Source: Lepas anatifera (lineage: Eukaryota > Arthropoda > Thecostraca > Lepadidae). From it: a stretch of DNA of 64,000 nucleotides. The position numbers and the translations under genes were made by a program. The stretch covers positions 558,001 to 622,000 of the forward strand of contig JAOTON010002098.1 of the NCBI GenBank assembly GCA_034440635.1, in the 5' to 3' direction. The notes under the pieces are model-generated. The model saw only the letters and a list, made by a program, of their open reading frames with translations, searched no databases and had not been told where the DNA came from. Positions within the stretch are counted from its first letter, which is position 1; every line of letters begins with the position of its first letter. Shown here in pieces: positions 33,561-45,428 of this stretch.

Positions 33561-33949
33561 GATCTAGACATGGGCAAAGAACCGAAATAAATCATTCACC
33601 ACTAGCAAAATGCCCCCCCCCCTTTAACTTTTCATCTCTAGACCATACTTGACAGACATATGGGAACGACCTTGTGGATAAGCCACCAGCAAAGGTTAAA
33701 GAGCCGTCTATTCGGTTTCCTGTTGCGGACAACACAGTGAGCAGCTCGCTATCAATTCAACATCTAACACAAATGCCTACCATATAATCAGTTCAGAGCG
33801 CGTGTCAACGTTCCCGTAACTCATAGGAGACAGTACCTGTGGTTTTTCGGCTCTAATTGCCGGTTCCAGGCCCATCACTCACCCCAGCCAGCAGGTGCGG
33901 TGACCTTCGAGACGGCTGGATGTGCTCAGTTAGCCAGGCCCGTCTCAGC
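33561..33949. other. Spacer
   Basis: Contains a C-run at 33613-33622 and no recognised gene. The sequence becomes GC-rich on approach to the array. Confidence 0.4.
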
Positions 33950-35567
33950 TGGCTACTACCGCCCGGACTGGTCCACCCTGTCACAGTTGCCGCCCCCAGA
34001 CTGGTTCTCCCTGCCACAGTTGCCGCCCCCAGACTGGCCCTCTCTGCCACAGTTGTCACCCCCAGACTGGCCCACCCTGCCACAGCTGTCACCCCCAGAC
34101 TGGCCCTCCCTGCCACAGTTGCCGCCCCCTGATCCCGTCAGAGGCCCGGCTGGCTACTACCGCCCAGACTGGCTCTCCCTGCCACAGTTGTCACCCCCAG
34201 ACTGGCTCTTCCTGCCACAGTTGCCACCCCCTGATCCCGTCAGAGGCCCGGCTGGCTACTACCGCCCAGACTGGCTCTCCCTGCCACAGTTGTCACCCCC
34301 AGACTGGCTCTTCCTGCCACAGTTGCCGCCCCTGATCCCGTCAGAGGCCCGGCTGGCTACTACCGCCCGGACTGGTCCACCCTATCACAGTTGCCGCCCC
34401 CAGACTGGCTCACCCTGCCACAGTTGCCGCCCCTGATCCCGTCAGAGGCCCGGCTGGCTACTACCGCCCAGACTGGCTCTCCCTGCCACAGTTGTCACCC
34501 CAGACTGGCTCTTCCTGCCACAGTTGCCACCCCTGATCCCGTCAGAGGCCCGGCTGGCTACTACCGCCCAGACTGGCTCTCCCTGCCACAGTTGTCACCC
34601 CCAGACTGGCTCTTCCTGCCACAGTTGCCGCCCCTGATCCCGTCAGAGGCCCGGCTGGCTACTACCGCCCGGACTGGTCCACCCTATCACAGTTGCCGCC
34701 CCCAGACTGGCTCACCCTGCCACAGTTGCCCCCTGATCCCGTCAGAGGCCCGGCTGGCTACTACCGCCCAGACTGGCTCTCCCTGCCACAGTTGTCACCC
34801 CCAGACTGGCTCTTCCTGCCACAGTTGCCACCCCCTGATCCCGTCAGAGGCCCGGCTGGCTACTACCGCCCAGACTGGCTCTCCCTGCCACAGTTGTCAC
34901 CCCCAGACTGGTTCTCCCTGCCACAGTTGTCACCCCCAGACTGGCCCACCCTGCCACAGCTGTCACCCCCAGACTGGCCCTCCCTGCCACAGTTGCCGCC
35001 CCTGATCCCGTCAGAGGCCCGGCTGGCTACTACCGCCAGACTGGCTCTCCCTGCCACAGTTGTCACCCCCAGACTGGCTCACCCTGCCACAGTTGCCGCC
35101 CCTGATCCCGTCAGAGGCCCGGCTGGCTACTACCGCCCAGACTGGCCCACCCTGCCACAGTTGCCACCCCCTGATCCTGTCAGAGGCCCGGCTGGCTAAT
35201 ACCGCTCAGACTGGCTCTCCCTGCCACAGTTGTCACCCCCAGACTGGCCTACCCTGCCACAGTTGTCACCCTCAGATCCCGTCAGAGGCCCGGCTGGCTA
35301 ATACCGCTCAGACTGGCTCTCCCTGCCACAGTTGTCACCCCCAGACTGGTTCTCCCTGCCACAGTTGTCACCCCCTGACTGGCCCACCCCGCCACAGCTG
35401 TCACCCCCAGACTGGCCCTCCCTGCCGCAGCTGTCACCCCCAGACTGGCCCACCCTGCTGCAGTTTTCACCCCCAGGCAGGCCCACCCTGCCACAGTTGC
35501 CACCCCCCTGATCCGGTCAGTGGCCCGGCTGGCTACTACCGCCCAGACTGGCTCTCCCTGCCACAGT
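33950..35567. repeat. 33-bp minisatellite with higher-order units (1.6 kb)
   Basis: The basic unit is ccagactggctctccctgcc plus acagttgtcaccc (33 bp). Every two to four units a second module, ctgatcccgtcagaggcccg plus gctggctactaccgc, is inserted, giving a higher-order period near 105 bp. In translation the unit reads PPDWLSLPQLS (11 residues). One-base changes at the module edge (cccctgatc against ccccctgatc) shift the frame repeatedly, and all three plus frames are open for long runs. I therefore see it as a minisatellite, not a verified coding exon. Confidence 0.92.
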
Positions 35568-35570
35568 TTA

Positions 35571-35703
35571 ACGAAGCTTATTTCACCATGTTGGGAGGGA
35601 TTTTGGGGATCAGATTAACTTTTATTCAGAGGCTTCACCAGGGCTTGAGCCAGGTCCGGTGGTTTAGGAGATGTTGAGCCTATCCACTAAGCCACCTAAG
35701 CCC
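35571..35703 (-). mobile_element. tRNA-derived SINE (family B), truncated
   Basis: On the minus strand it reads ggtggcttagtggataggct, then ...ctaaaccaccggacc, then ggctcaagccctggtgaagcc, tctgaataa and gatccccaaaatccctccca. This matches the SINE at 49702 closely up to ccctcccaaca, where it stops at the edge of the 33-bp array. The tail domain is missing. Confidence 0.75.
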
Positions 35704-37984
35704 CTAAGAATATGATGCATGTAGCAGATAATAAAAAACTATGGATATTCGGGCGCAACTTGTCCAGTGAAAAAGTGGCTGCTATTCCTAATGGCCTGTG
35801 TGTGAAATCAGTTTTCCGACCAAAAACGTCGTCAAAGAAGAGATTGGGGACAGTCTCAAAATAGCCAAAACCCTTAGGTGCGCCTCTCCAGCATCAAAGC
35901 TCAGAAATAAAAATTCAGTGAACAAAAGGAAATGAAAACATGCGCACTTCCAATATTTATCTTTATTGCGAATTGAAAATTCCAAGGGATATATAAAGAA
36001 CAGAAGCAGCAAACATATTGGAAAACTACTACTTTTGATAACAAGGTAATTCATTGTTATGCGGTAGTTACGTTCTCAATCTGCTTTACTTTTCCAATCG
36101 TGTCTGTATGGTTGGAAATCGCTGTCGTAGGTTCATAAGTGTGTCTTCCCTCCAACAGGGAGGCAGCGCTGGAAACAGCATGCTCATAACAAACTGATGC
36201 GGCACAGCGGCTGTTTTCCCCTGCAGCCGGCAGCTGTATTTGTAGCTCGAGGTGACAAAGAGACGTGTCTGATGTGGCTCCATAAGAATGTGCAGAACTG
36301 CTGTTCGGTAGCAGTTTCCCCGGAAAAACCGTGAGCGGGTGTAGCTTTCTGCACGTACAGCTGGCCGAGACGGACGAAGCCGGGCCATTTTTAGAGGAAA
36401 TCAAGCCACAATTGAAATGCTGGCCCATAAATTTCCCAGAGTCCCTTAGCAGCGCCCTGGTGCACACCTGTGATGAAAACCGAGGCTGGAAATCTCCTGG
36501 GCCGACTGAAACCTGATTGAGGGATGAAATAGGAAATCCCACTATGGCTTGAGGACCGTCCATAAAATATGTCACACAAGGGAGGTGGAGGAATCAGCCT
36601 CAGATTTATCAAACGTTACACGGGGGCGTAAAAAACATTACATGGGGGATGGGAGGGGATAATAACAAAACATACGGTACATACTTAATGGAAGAAAACC
36701 AGGACCTTAAGTACATACCTTAAGTAGAAAACCAGGATATATACTTTTATTCTTGGTCCGATCACTACCAAGGCTGGAAAGGGAATAGAATGGCCGAAAA
36801 AATAAGTTGATGAAGGCATACAGAGATTCATTTCAAGGAAAAACACCATACAGTCATGACCCTAACGCTTGAAGGTTAGTCTTAGCATATATAAAATGAT
36901 GATTTACTAGAATTAAGCAGCTGCGCTATTCACGGCCAAGTTCTAAGAGGGGGGCTTGGCTTCCTTTAATGGGGATCTGCCCCAAACAAATGCTTAAATC
37001 GACTCTGCCATGTGAAAGCAATGAAACAACACACCGCATATCACGCGAAAATGGAGATCAACAGAGAAGCGAAACCTGGCCTATTACTATCTTCAAACAT
37101 GCACCAACAGGTGCAAAAAGTCCCGAGCCCCTGACACAATTCATCATATAGAATATACGCATACACTGCCTGCTGCATGGTTTTGCGAGCGAAGAGCCAC
37201 TCGACATTCATTCAAGACATGGTCTCAGGTATAGAGCCTAAAGAGAGTAGAATCTAAGAAGGTGACAGGTTGACAAGAATTCCCGAGAGCAGTGTCAAAC
37301 GCTGGGGGCCAGGGATATGACTATCCTGTGACATGTGACATGACGAATGCAAATTTTGAATGAATACCTAAATGTATATCAATAATTACCACAAAAAGGT
37401 AAAACCTTTGTTTCAAGGTGTTGTGGGGACCTTCGAATATTAGGTTCCGTGAGACTGAAAGATGCTCTATACCTCAAAATGTGTCTTAACCACTCATTTG
37501 AATGACACCTCTATTGCAGAATATTGTTCATGGTGTATTTAAATCCTGTTGTATCCATCTGTCGTATTTTTCGGAATCGTGGAGGCAAGCATACCTATCT
37601 AGTGTGAAAAAACCTCAGGTCCATCCTGTGCAGTAGCTTTTTAATTAACTCTCCAAGTCAAGGGCCTTTCTTCGACCGTATGACGATTGTGAATGAAACC
37701 TTGAGCTTTACGTAAAACCACCACATGTTGGCAGCTTATATGTTAGGCGTCACGATTTATAGCTTGCATGGTGTTACGCCCAGCCACTCTTGTGCTAATT
37801 GGTACCATCTGGTGATGACTTTTCGTCTTGGAAATACCTTTGAAAAGGAGTTAAATGCCTGAGATAATACTTTGTGTTGGACAAACCAGGTACTGCCCCA
37901 ATTTCGCATGAGATTTGTCATCCGTTCTGATACTAATCGCTACGGTCAGTCTGTGTGCCATGCCCCCCCCCCACCCAGCCCTTC
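35704..37984. other. Intergenic, no supported gene
   Basis: Overlapping frames on both strands at 36057-36612 (longest 172 codons) have no recognised domain. At 36670-36740 gtacatac.tta..gaaaaccagga is duplicated. Nothing else is assigned. Confidence 0.35.
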
Positions 37985-38222
37985 CTGGATACGCGCCTGC
38001 ATACCTGTTGTACCCCTGACGACTCTGTAGGCTCATGTCAGCCTGTTTTGCCCCTAATGAGTTTCTGAGTATGCGCCTATCTGCCTGTTGTGCCCCTGGT
38101 GAGTTTCAGGATACAGGCCTGCATGCCTGTTGTGCCCCTGAAGAGTTTTTAGGCGCCTGACTGCCTGTTGCGCCTCTGAAGAGTTTCTGGGTACAGGCCT
38201 GCGTGCTTGTTGTGGATCCTGA
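37985..38222. repeat. Degenerate ~55-bp tandem repeat
   Basis: About five imperfect copies built around gcctgttgtgcccctgatga, gtttctgggta and cgcctgcatg. Spacing varies, so the array is old. Confidence 0.7.
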
Positions 38223-38395
38223 TGGTTGTTTAATTGAATATAACTGCAGAGCTTTCACAACAGGCCATTCCCCGCCCCCGCAGCGCTGCTCCCACCCAAT
38301 GCTGAAGGTCGCCAGACGGAAAATAGCCCGGCCACGCTCCACCGCCAGCCAGCACGCCGTCCCTGCCAGGCAGCTGGCTCAGCTGATCTATTGGC

Positions 38396-38520
38396 TCACT
38401 CCAAACGAAACCTGAGACCTCTTCTACTCTGAAGCAACTTTATTGCACTTGTATTGGGATCCGAGTGCGACTGAGTCTGTTTTATTACGTTATGTTTATT
38501 GACTAGCTCCTGCTTTTGTC
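38396..38520 (+). repeat. Dispersed repeat, partner of 38965-39085
   Basis: Shares aaacgaaacct.agac, tattgcacttgtattgggat and gagt.cgttttat with 38965-39085 in direct orientation. At 38590-38640 the phrase tgctatttaagcggactta also occurs twice. The family is unknown. Confidence 0.7.
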
Positions 38521-38964
38521 CTCCCCACCGTTTGTTTTTGCATGCAGTGGTTGGCGGCTCTTCGCCAGGTGACCACGCGCCCACCTGCTATTTAAGCGGA
38601 CTTAAGGCCTTAGATCACGTGCTATTTAAGCGGACTTAGATCTTAAGTGTGGATTGGCAACCAGACTTGGAGCTGCACTTGCAGTAATGGCATGCAATTG
38701 CACAATCTGCGAGGATCTCAAATAAGGGACGCCGAGCGTTCAGTTTCTTTTCTTAGCATTTCAAGCAGGAGGCAGGTTACCTGCAATACTGGTCGATTTC
38801 GATCGTTTCAATTAACAAGGGAAGGTGATGTATCGCTGGATTTATGATTCTTTTCATCATTTTGTATTGACATAGATTAACAAATCACTATGGTTTTTAA
38901 CAAGCGCATGAATAAAAATGATCTGGGTCACATATGCAAGGCTTAGACAATTGTACTTCAATTT

Positions 38965-39085
38965 CTAAACGAAACCTCAGACATTTTCTACCGTGAAACC
39001 ATTTTATTGCACTTGTATTGGGATCCAAGTGATATGAGTCCGTTTTATCACTTTATGTTGATATAGTAGTTCCTGTTTTTGTTAT
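38965..39085 (+). repeat. Dispersed repeat, partner of 38396-38520
   Basis: Direct copy of 38396-38520, about 80 percent similar by eye. It lies immediately before a SINE head at 39109, as though the pair came from one larger dispersed element. Confidence 0.7.
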
Positions 39086-39108
39086 CAGTTTTTTTGGCTG
39101 CCCGGTAG

Positions 39109-39312
39109 CTTAGTTGGTAGAGCGTTGGGCTCCGGCCCGCTGCTCAGGATCATGCAGTGGCAGTGCATGTCCAGGCTTGGGATCGCTTCTCCTGAGACGC
39201 TCCGGCGCTCAATATTTCCCCGACGTAGGTCGGATGGCAGCTGACTGGTGAGAAGGTAACCTGAGCGGGGCAGTCATCCCTGTGCTTTGTGGGATGTCTA
39301 ACTTTGGCTTCC
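39109..39312 (+). mobile_element. tRNA-derived SINE (family A)
   Basis: Starts GCCCGGTAGCTTAGTTGGTA gagcgttgggctc, an A-box-like tRNA start, then the same gcccgctgctca...gcagtg.cagtgcatgtccaggct order as the minus-strand copy at 4112. A body follows (ccccgacgtaggtcggatgg, ctgagcggggcag). It has no tRNA acceptor pairing. Confidence 0.65.
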
Positions 39313-41579
39313 AGGCTAACCCTTCATTGCAAAAGTGGCTCGTTCGGAAGAAGTGATCAGGGTCTCCGTGACAAGTGCCTTGATGACTTTAGTGAGACTC
39401 CGACTCCAAAAACCAAACTGGGAACAACTTGGACAACATTAAAAAGCTTCCACAATTTCGAACAGAATCCATACCTAGGAAGCAACTAGTTGTTCGCTTT
39501 TGTCCAGGAGCATTCCCACCACAGAGATGGAGCAGAAGAGTTGGTCCTTACCCAGTTGAAACCGAATTTCCTGATTCGGATCATTCGTGAAAATTCTGCA
39601 GGTTTTGTAAAAAAGGTAAGCGTAAGGAAGTGATGAGCCCAAATCAGAACACATTTTTTCAAAAAGGAGAATCAGTCTACTATCATTGAGAAGTGAAAGA
39701 CTCGTTGGTCACCCCTGTCCTCTCCCCTTTTTGGCGTTTCTTGCTGATCATATCTCAGCATCTCTTTGATGGAAAGTGGCGGAGGAGTTGCACCGGGTAA
39801 GGTTTAAGCCCACTTCTCACGCCTGGATGGTACTCAGTTAGATCCATTAAGTGGTGAGTGCAGTTTTTTGCAGCGATTCATGCAAAAGTGAGGAACAAAG
39901 ATCTGATTCCACATTGTTAACTGATATAAATGTGAGTCATATATGTTCGTACAGAACTGCCACAAATAGCTTTTCTTTTATATATAGTGGCGTAGCCAGG
40001 GGTCCACGGACCCCTTGGGCCACTCTTAAGTAATGCAAAGGATTCTATTATTTGTGTCCCCCCTCCCGAGAATCAGTTTCAGGGCCCACGAGAGCTAATA
40101 CGGGGACCTCTGGGAGTTTGTCTCACAGGGCCTCCTGAAAGTATGTTTCGCGAGCGCCGCCAAGTGTTGGTCTCATGGGACCCGCTGGAACTACTCTCGG
40201 GGATACCCTCGAGTGTAAAGTCCCGCCCCCCCTGCGAGAGTCAGTCTTAACGGGCCCTTGGAAGGGTGGCCCGAAATGTTGGTTTCAGGGGACACCAGTG
40301 AGGAATAGATACCATGTAGCGCCTGGGCAACGCTCCCTCATCTCTTTTACTGAGCTCCGGTTTTGTCTTTCCGTTTGAAAAATTGTAACATAATCTGACG
40401 ATATCGCATGAGATCCAAAGCCAAATAAAATGATTAGATAATCAGATGGCAAGAAAAATGCTTTAGGCTCATTAACTAAAATATAAACAGACCAAAATTT
40501 GCCAGTCTGACAACGATACAGAAATAAATACAAAAACTCAGACAGTTCTCATTATCTGCAAGAACAGATCGACCGGAGTCCTTGCTGGTTTAGGCTGATT
40601 CTAAATTGATAAGCTCAACATCAAGAAATGCCTAATTGTTTAGAACTGAAAAACATCATTCTGTTGTCAGGGTAGGGAATCAGATGAACAAGTGAAAATG
40701 ACGGGAATGTATAAACGTGACTTTAAATGAAAAAGAGGTGGACGCATAAAAAACTAAAAAATGAAGGATTGAAGTTCAAGGGCGTAGCCAAGGGGGCGGC
40801 AGGGACAGCCCCACCTGAGCGAAATCCTGGCTACGCCCTTGTTGGAGTTGGTTGTTTGTATGGTCTTTCGCCACGATGATGGTCACTTTTGAATTGATCA
40901 ATAAAATTAAAAATGATATAACTATTTAACTTATATTACTTTAGCTGAGGGTTTCGGATATAAGCCACGGTCACAACAGATAAAAACTAGGGAAATTAAA
41001 ACTCCGCTATATGTTTCCACTTTGTTTTCATGTCCTTTGGCCGCTCGTTCGGTTTAAACCACGGCCATAGCACCTAGAAACAAAAGGATAATATATGGCT
41101 GGATAAGATAAATAGTTACATAATTTACAATTTCATTCATCAATTTAAAGTCACCTTAATTGCGGCAGAGTGTCATATGATAATACCTAAATAATAATTT
41201 TTAACAAATTCTATAGTTAAAACAATCGTAATGCAAACTCAATAACAGCTTCAGTTCAAGAAAGATAGTATTTCGATGGCATACTGCAGTAGTTTTCTCT
41301 CTTACAACAAAGTAAAGACAAAGATAAAATAGCTGCGGTGAATTCAACAGGACCACCCACGGAATGTGCATTATCTAGCGTTTAGGGCGCACTCACATAC
41401 CCTTTATTTGTTTTCCTTTTTTGTTGATTTTTTTCTTCCAAAAGAGCTTATCACCCCGGCACTGCACAAAGTATAGGTAATTACTTCCGGTACACATGCA
41501 CTGTACTGTTGCATTTGTTGCAAATCTAAAATTTGTTGCAGCCTAAACTCAATATGCGTCTCTAAGCACGCAGAATTGT
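39313..41579. other. Intergenic with MITE-like pieces
   Basis: At 39988-40300 sequence starting agtggcgtagccaggggtcc and rich in cgcgagcg/ggcccac looks like one end of a MITE sharing the GCGTAGCCA terminus with 40777-40846. The remainder is AT-rich and shows no gene. Confidence 0.4.
40777..40846. mobile_element. 70-bp MITE remnant with GGGCGTAGCCA ends
   Basis: AAGGGCGTAGCCAAGG at the left is the inverted repeat of CCTGGCTACGCCCTTG at the right, with about 40 bp between. It is an internally deleted foldback element. Confidence 0.75.
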
Positions 41580-41660
41580 CAGGAGCCGAAAAAGGTCAAT
41601 CTGTAAAGCCATGGGCTAGAAACTGGTGGGTACCGGGTTCGAATCCGGGGCGGCCCAGAC
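41580..41660 (+). mobile_element. tRNA-like B-box fragment
   Basis: ccgggttcgaatccggggcgg (41632-41652) is a well-formed T-arm/B-box. A matching A-box at tRNA spacing is not convincing. It is probably a degraded SINE or tRNA pseudogene; the downstream text may be its body. Confidence 0.45.
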
Positions 41661-42151
41661 TTTCACTTTTCGTCGGTGTTGCTTTGTAGTGTATTTTTGC
41701 AGCGCTTGCAGTGTTGAAACTATTACGCATAGGTATAGGATGTTGAGTGAAGCATACTGCGAGTTCAGAACTATGATTTCCCAGTTGTTTCTGTAATAAA
41801 TGGCCACTATTCGCATTGTGTGTGGATTTAGTAGGCACCTTCAAAAGGCACATACCTATGTTTTTTAAGGCGATAGTTTGCGGCGTTTGACATTTACTTG
41901 GCAACAGGTTTGAGAATTCCGTTTTCTTCCCGGTTCACTGTTCCACAGATCTCACCTTAGACTTGCGAAAAAAGCTTGTCCCGCTTCATACTACGTTGGT
42001 GCGATTAGCAGGCATATTTGAGGCGAGGTCATACGAAAGAGAAAGGGCACTGGTTCTGAAGTATCCCCGTGTCCCGCTGATTGAGGAGCGGAAGAATGGA
42101 CCACGGATATCCTTCACATTAAACTGAGGGTATAACGACGACTGTCTAGTG

Positions 42152-45010
42152 CAGGGTTGCCAGATGAAAAATGGGATTCTTCGCCAAATTTGACTCACCA
42201 TTTCGCCAAATTTCGCCAATTCCAAATATCAATTCGCCACGATATCGCCAATGATGAAATCCTACGATAGTAAGCCGGAATACCAGAATCTGAGAAAACC
42301 ACCTTGTGCACTTAGTACCGGAATGCCGCACCAGTTTTTTTTAACTGATGTACCAGAATATGTACAGAGTACATCATAAACCTTGGTATTCAGTATTGCA
42401 TTTTTTTCTAGAACGCACCACTTATGTGCGAATGTGTGAATCTAAAAGGATAGAATATGTTCTCAAATAGTTTTCAACCCGTCAGATAGGTCTATTTTTT
42501 AAATTATCATTATTTTTCACTTAGTTATTCTTTACCGAAAATAAAAATATTTGCTTCATTTCCTTTTTGGGACAAAATAAGGCATTGCAAAGCAGAATTC
42601 TTGAAATTTCAATCGCTAAAACATCAAAATGATTTCTAAACAGTTTGTAAAAAAATATCAAAGAAAATATTTAGGACTTACTACAAAAAATAGCTTTGTA
42701 TTTCACTATTTGGAATCTCTGCACCAGAAACGTCTTCGCTTCTCCACGTAAACTAACCATAGCAGTCTCCACTCAAAAATAAAAAGACGGTTAAATCCCA
42801 AAGCTGGTATGCATTTATAAATAAGTGAAAGCTACAAATTTCTCGCTATTTAATGTCTCAGCTATGTTATCTTCATAGGGAAGTCCGTGTAGAGTACGCA
42901 CTTAACTTTCTAAAGGCTTTCACTTTTTCCTATAAGTCTAACAGCTAAAATTTTTATGTGGTTGTTTAGCCTGAAGAATTGTCTATGTATGGTCTATGTT
43001 TCAATTCAATGTCTCTGAAAGGACTCGCCACGAGCCCATCAAAATAAAGTCACGTGCGTACTCTTGCCGGAGTGGGTCGGTAAGAGTACGCACAAGAGGG
43101 GGCTGGAGTACGCATTGATGCTCCGCTGTGCTTTAGGTGCATAGGCCTGTCGAAAGTTTTTGTCGCCAAACTAGGCGATTGTTGATTTTATATCGTTCTG
43201 AATATACAAGAACTATGTTGCAGCGTTTGGTTTTCCAAATATGAATTACGGATTCTGTCCCGAGCGAAAATTAAATTTTCCTATCTCTTAAGCATGCGCA
43301 CTCTTGCCCAATGGTTTCTGCGTACTCTTGCCGGACATGCTTCCTTGGGAAGAAAGTCTTCATGAACATGTTGGCAGGCCTTTTAGCGTGGCTCCTGTCT
43401 TGGAGCACACTCCCGCTCGTTCTTACTGATAACACCGTAATGCAATACTTTTGATAAAGAAGCATGGTCTACAAGTTTTCGCAGTGAGGAAATATTACTC
43501 AGGGTGCGAAGCTTATTTTGCTCTGTACTCCCGCGGAAGAACAGGGCACGTTGATTTTGGTTGAGCCTAGGCACTGACCTTGCTTTTTATACCAGGTTAG
43601 CCACCATCTCAGTGGTTGCTAAGTACCAAACAGCTGCTGCGTACTCTTATCTCCTGCTACTCTTACCCCCCTTACCCTATTCTTCCCTAGGTTCCGTTTT
43701 TTAAGCATGTAGGCATTCGGACATGCTTTAAACACTGCATAAAAATTTGCCCCACTTGAACCATGCTTTTTCTATCCAAGTATTTAAAAACCTAAGGTGT
43801 TATGCCTTGCAAACTATTATAGCTGAAACACTTAATATGTGTTAGGAACTCACTGTATCTGATTGTAAAATTTAAGCCTATGGTCCAGCCTGTTTGTTTG
43901 ATATTTTTGCATTGTTGTCAATGATGTGGACTGTTTTGTAAAATGTATGTGCGTTATATGTTTGTGAATGTTTGCGCAAAATAGGTAATATGTTGATTAT
44001 GTTATTCTTTTGGTATTATTTCAACTTAAGATTGTTCGAGGTTTCATAAATGAGCTCTTCAAGGTTCAGTCGGTTGTGGTATAACACACTGTTTGTCACA
44101 CTGTGCTGTGTCATTCTGTGTTGCTACTGTTTGTTACGTCAAAGTATGACACACTGTGTGCATATTGCAAGGTCTGTTAAAGCTATTGCTTATTAAACCA
44201 GTAGTTAATCAGCCCACTATCTCTTTTCAGAGCAGGTTCACTTAATATGTATCATTTACACTCTCAATGTGCTTACGCAGATAAGTAATATGTTCTTTAC
44301 TTTGATTGGGTTCTCATACTTTGTGTCTGGATTTGAAATTTACCTATATATCGTGAGGCTGTTGAAGTCCCGCAGAATGCACCCCAAGCTGCCCTCAGTC
44401 CCGCTGTAGGTGCCGCGGGATTGTGTGGGATTTTTTCTTGCGGGACTGCGGTGCTTAAATCTTTCGACTCTACCTCGCCCTCTCCTCCCCCGTTAACATT
44501 CGCTCCTAAATGTTTATAGAAACGCCCCGGGTCATGGCCTTCCCTAAACTTATTATTCTCATGCTTAATCCTCACGCGTTATGTGGGGATAAAAAACCGA
44601 ACAAAACATATCGCAAACCACCCCCTGCCACTAATTTTCAGGACGGACCTCTTGTTATGGTTTAAAACGAAAAAATTAAAATGACAGTACCTTTAACTGA
44701 TTTTTTTGAAAAAACAACAGCTCTACTGTTTCACATGCACAATAAGTTTGCCGGCGTAAATCGCTAAATTTGATTGATTTTATCACCAATCATTCACAAA
44801 ATAAGCCGATCGCCAATTGAGGTCCGAAATCGCCAAATTTGACTGCTTTTATCACCAATCGCCAAACTGAATAAACCGATCGCCAACGGAGGTCCGAAAT
44901 CGCCAAATTTGGCTGTTTTTACCGCCAATCGCCAAACAAGAAAAAACTGCTCGCCAACAGTGGTCCGAAATCGCCAAATTGGCGAAATTTCGCCACATCT
45001 GGCAACCCTG
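42152..45010 (+). mobile_element. hAT family 2 element (2859 bp)
   Basis: Perfect 15-bp terminal inverted repeats CAGGGTTGCCAGATG / CATCTGGCAACCCTG. The 8-bp flanks GTCTAGTG (42144-42151) and GTCTAGCG (45011-45018) differ at one base. CGCCAAATTTG-type repeats crowd both subterminal regions (42178-42250 and 44755-44990). No transposase frame survives. Internal pieces include a gcgtactcttgcc hairpin segment (43050-43680) and a cccgc-rich block (44365-44470, agtcccgcag...gcgggactgcgg) that looks like ends of further small elements. Confidence 0.9.
43054..43093. repeat. 40-bp hairpin with GTACTCTTGCC arms
   Basis: gtgcgtactcttgccg pairs with cggtaagagtacgcac except at one position, around an 8-nt loop. 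The core tactctt(g/a)c recurs at 43290, 43320, 43640 and 43658, so it may be a terminus or binding motif of an element nested in the hAT. Confidence 0.7.
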
Positions 45011-45018
45011 GTCTAGCG

Positions 45019-45246
45019 TCGGTGGTCCAAACCCATTTGTGAAAACCGATGTCCCCTTTTCTGTATGTTTAGCCAACCGGAGGAGGCAGCACAAAGGTTT
45101 TGTCCGGTAAGAAGTTTTGAAATCACACACAAGGCTCAACATATATAATTCTGTTCCCTAAATTTGGCATGTTAATCGACTTTATGACAACAATTTTGTG
45201 GGGAATAGAGAGCCGAAAGTGGACCGCCTCCTCCTTTCCGCTTACC
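45019..45246. other. Spacer
   Basis: Target-side flank of the hAT; nothing recognised. Confidence 0.4.
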
Positions 45247-45428
45247 ACTGGCGGACCCAAGGGGGCCATGACCCCCTCCAAAGGCTAAAATAGTATCTTT
45301 TGCCCCTCAAGACCAAATTGTAGCCTTTTTCTGAAAACAAATTCTATGTTTTCATGATTTTTTCGCAATTTAGCCCCCAAAAACGATGGTTTTGCCCCGT
45401 TCAAAAGTTACTCCTGGATCCGCCAATG
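45247..45428. mobile_element. GGATCC-type MITE, ~180 bp
   Basis: The left end cactggcggacccaaggggg and right end ctcctggatccgccaatg are imperfect inverted repeats. The interior alternates ...ttgccccc... and AT-rich blocks. This is an intact-length relative of the family member interrupted at 2753-3767. Confidence 0.65.

Noticed and set aside
33857..35677. Long plus-strand proline-rich open frames (PPDW/LPQL repeats)
   Set aside because: All three frames are open and the frame shifts at module boundaries; a minisatellite explains them without a protein.
36057..36612. 172-codon minus frame as a gene
   Set aside because: Antisense and alternate frames of similar length coexist, and no motif is recognisable.
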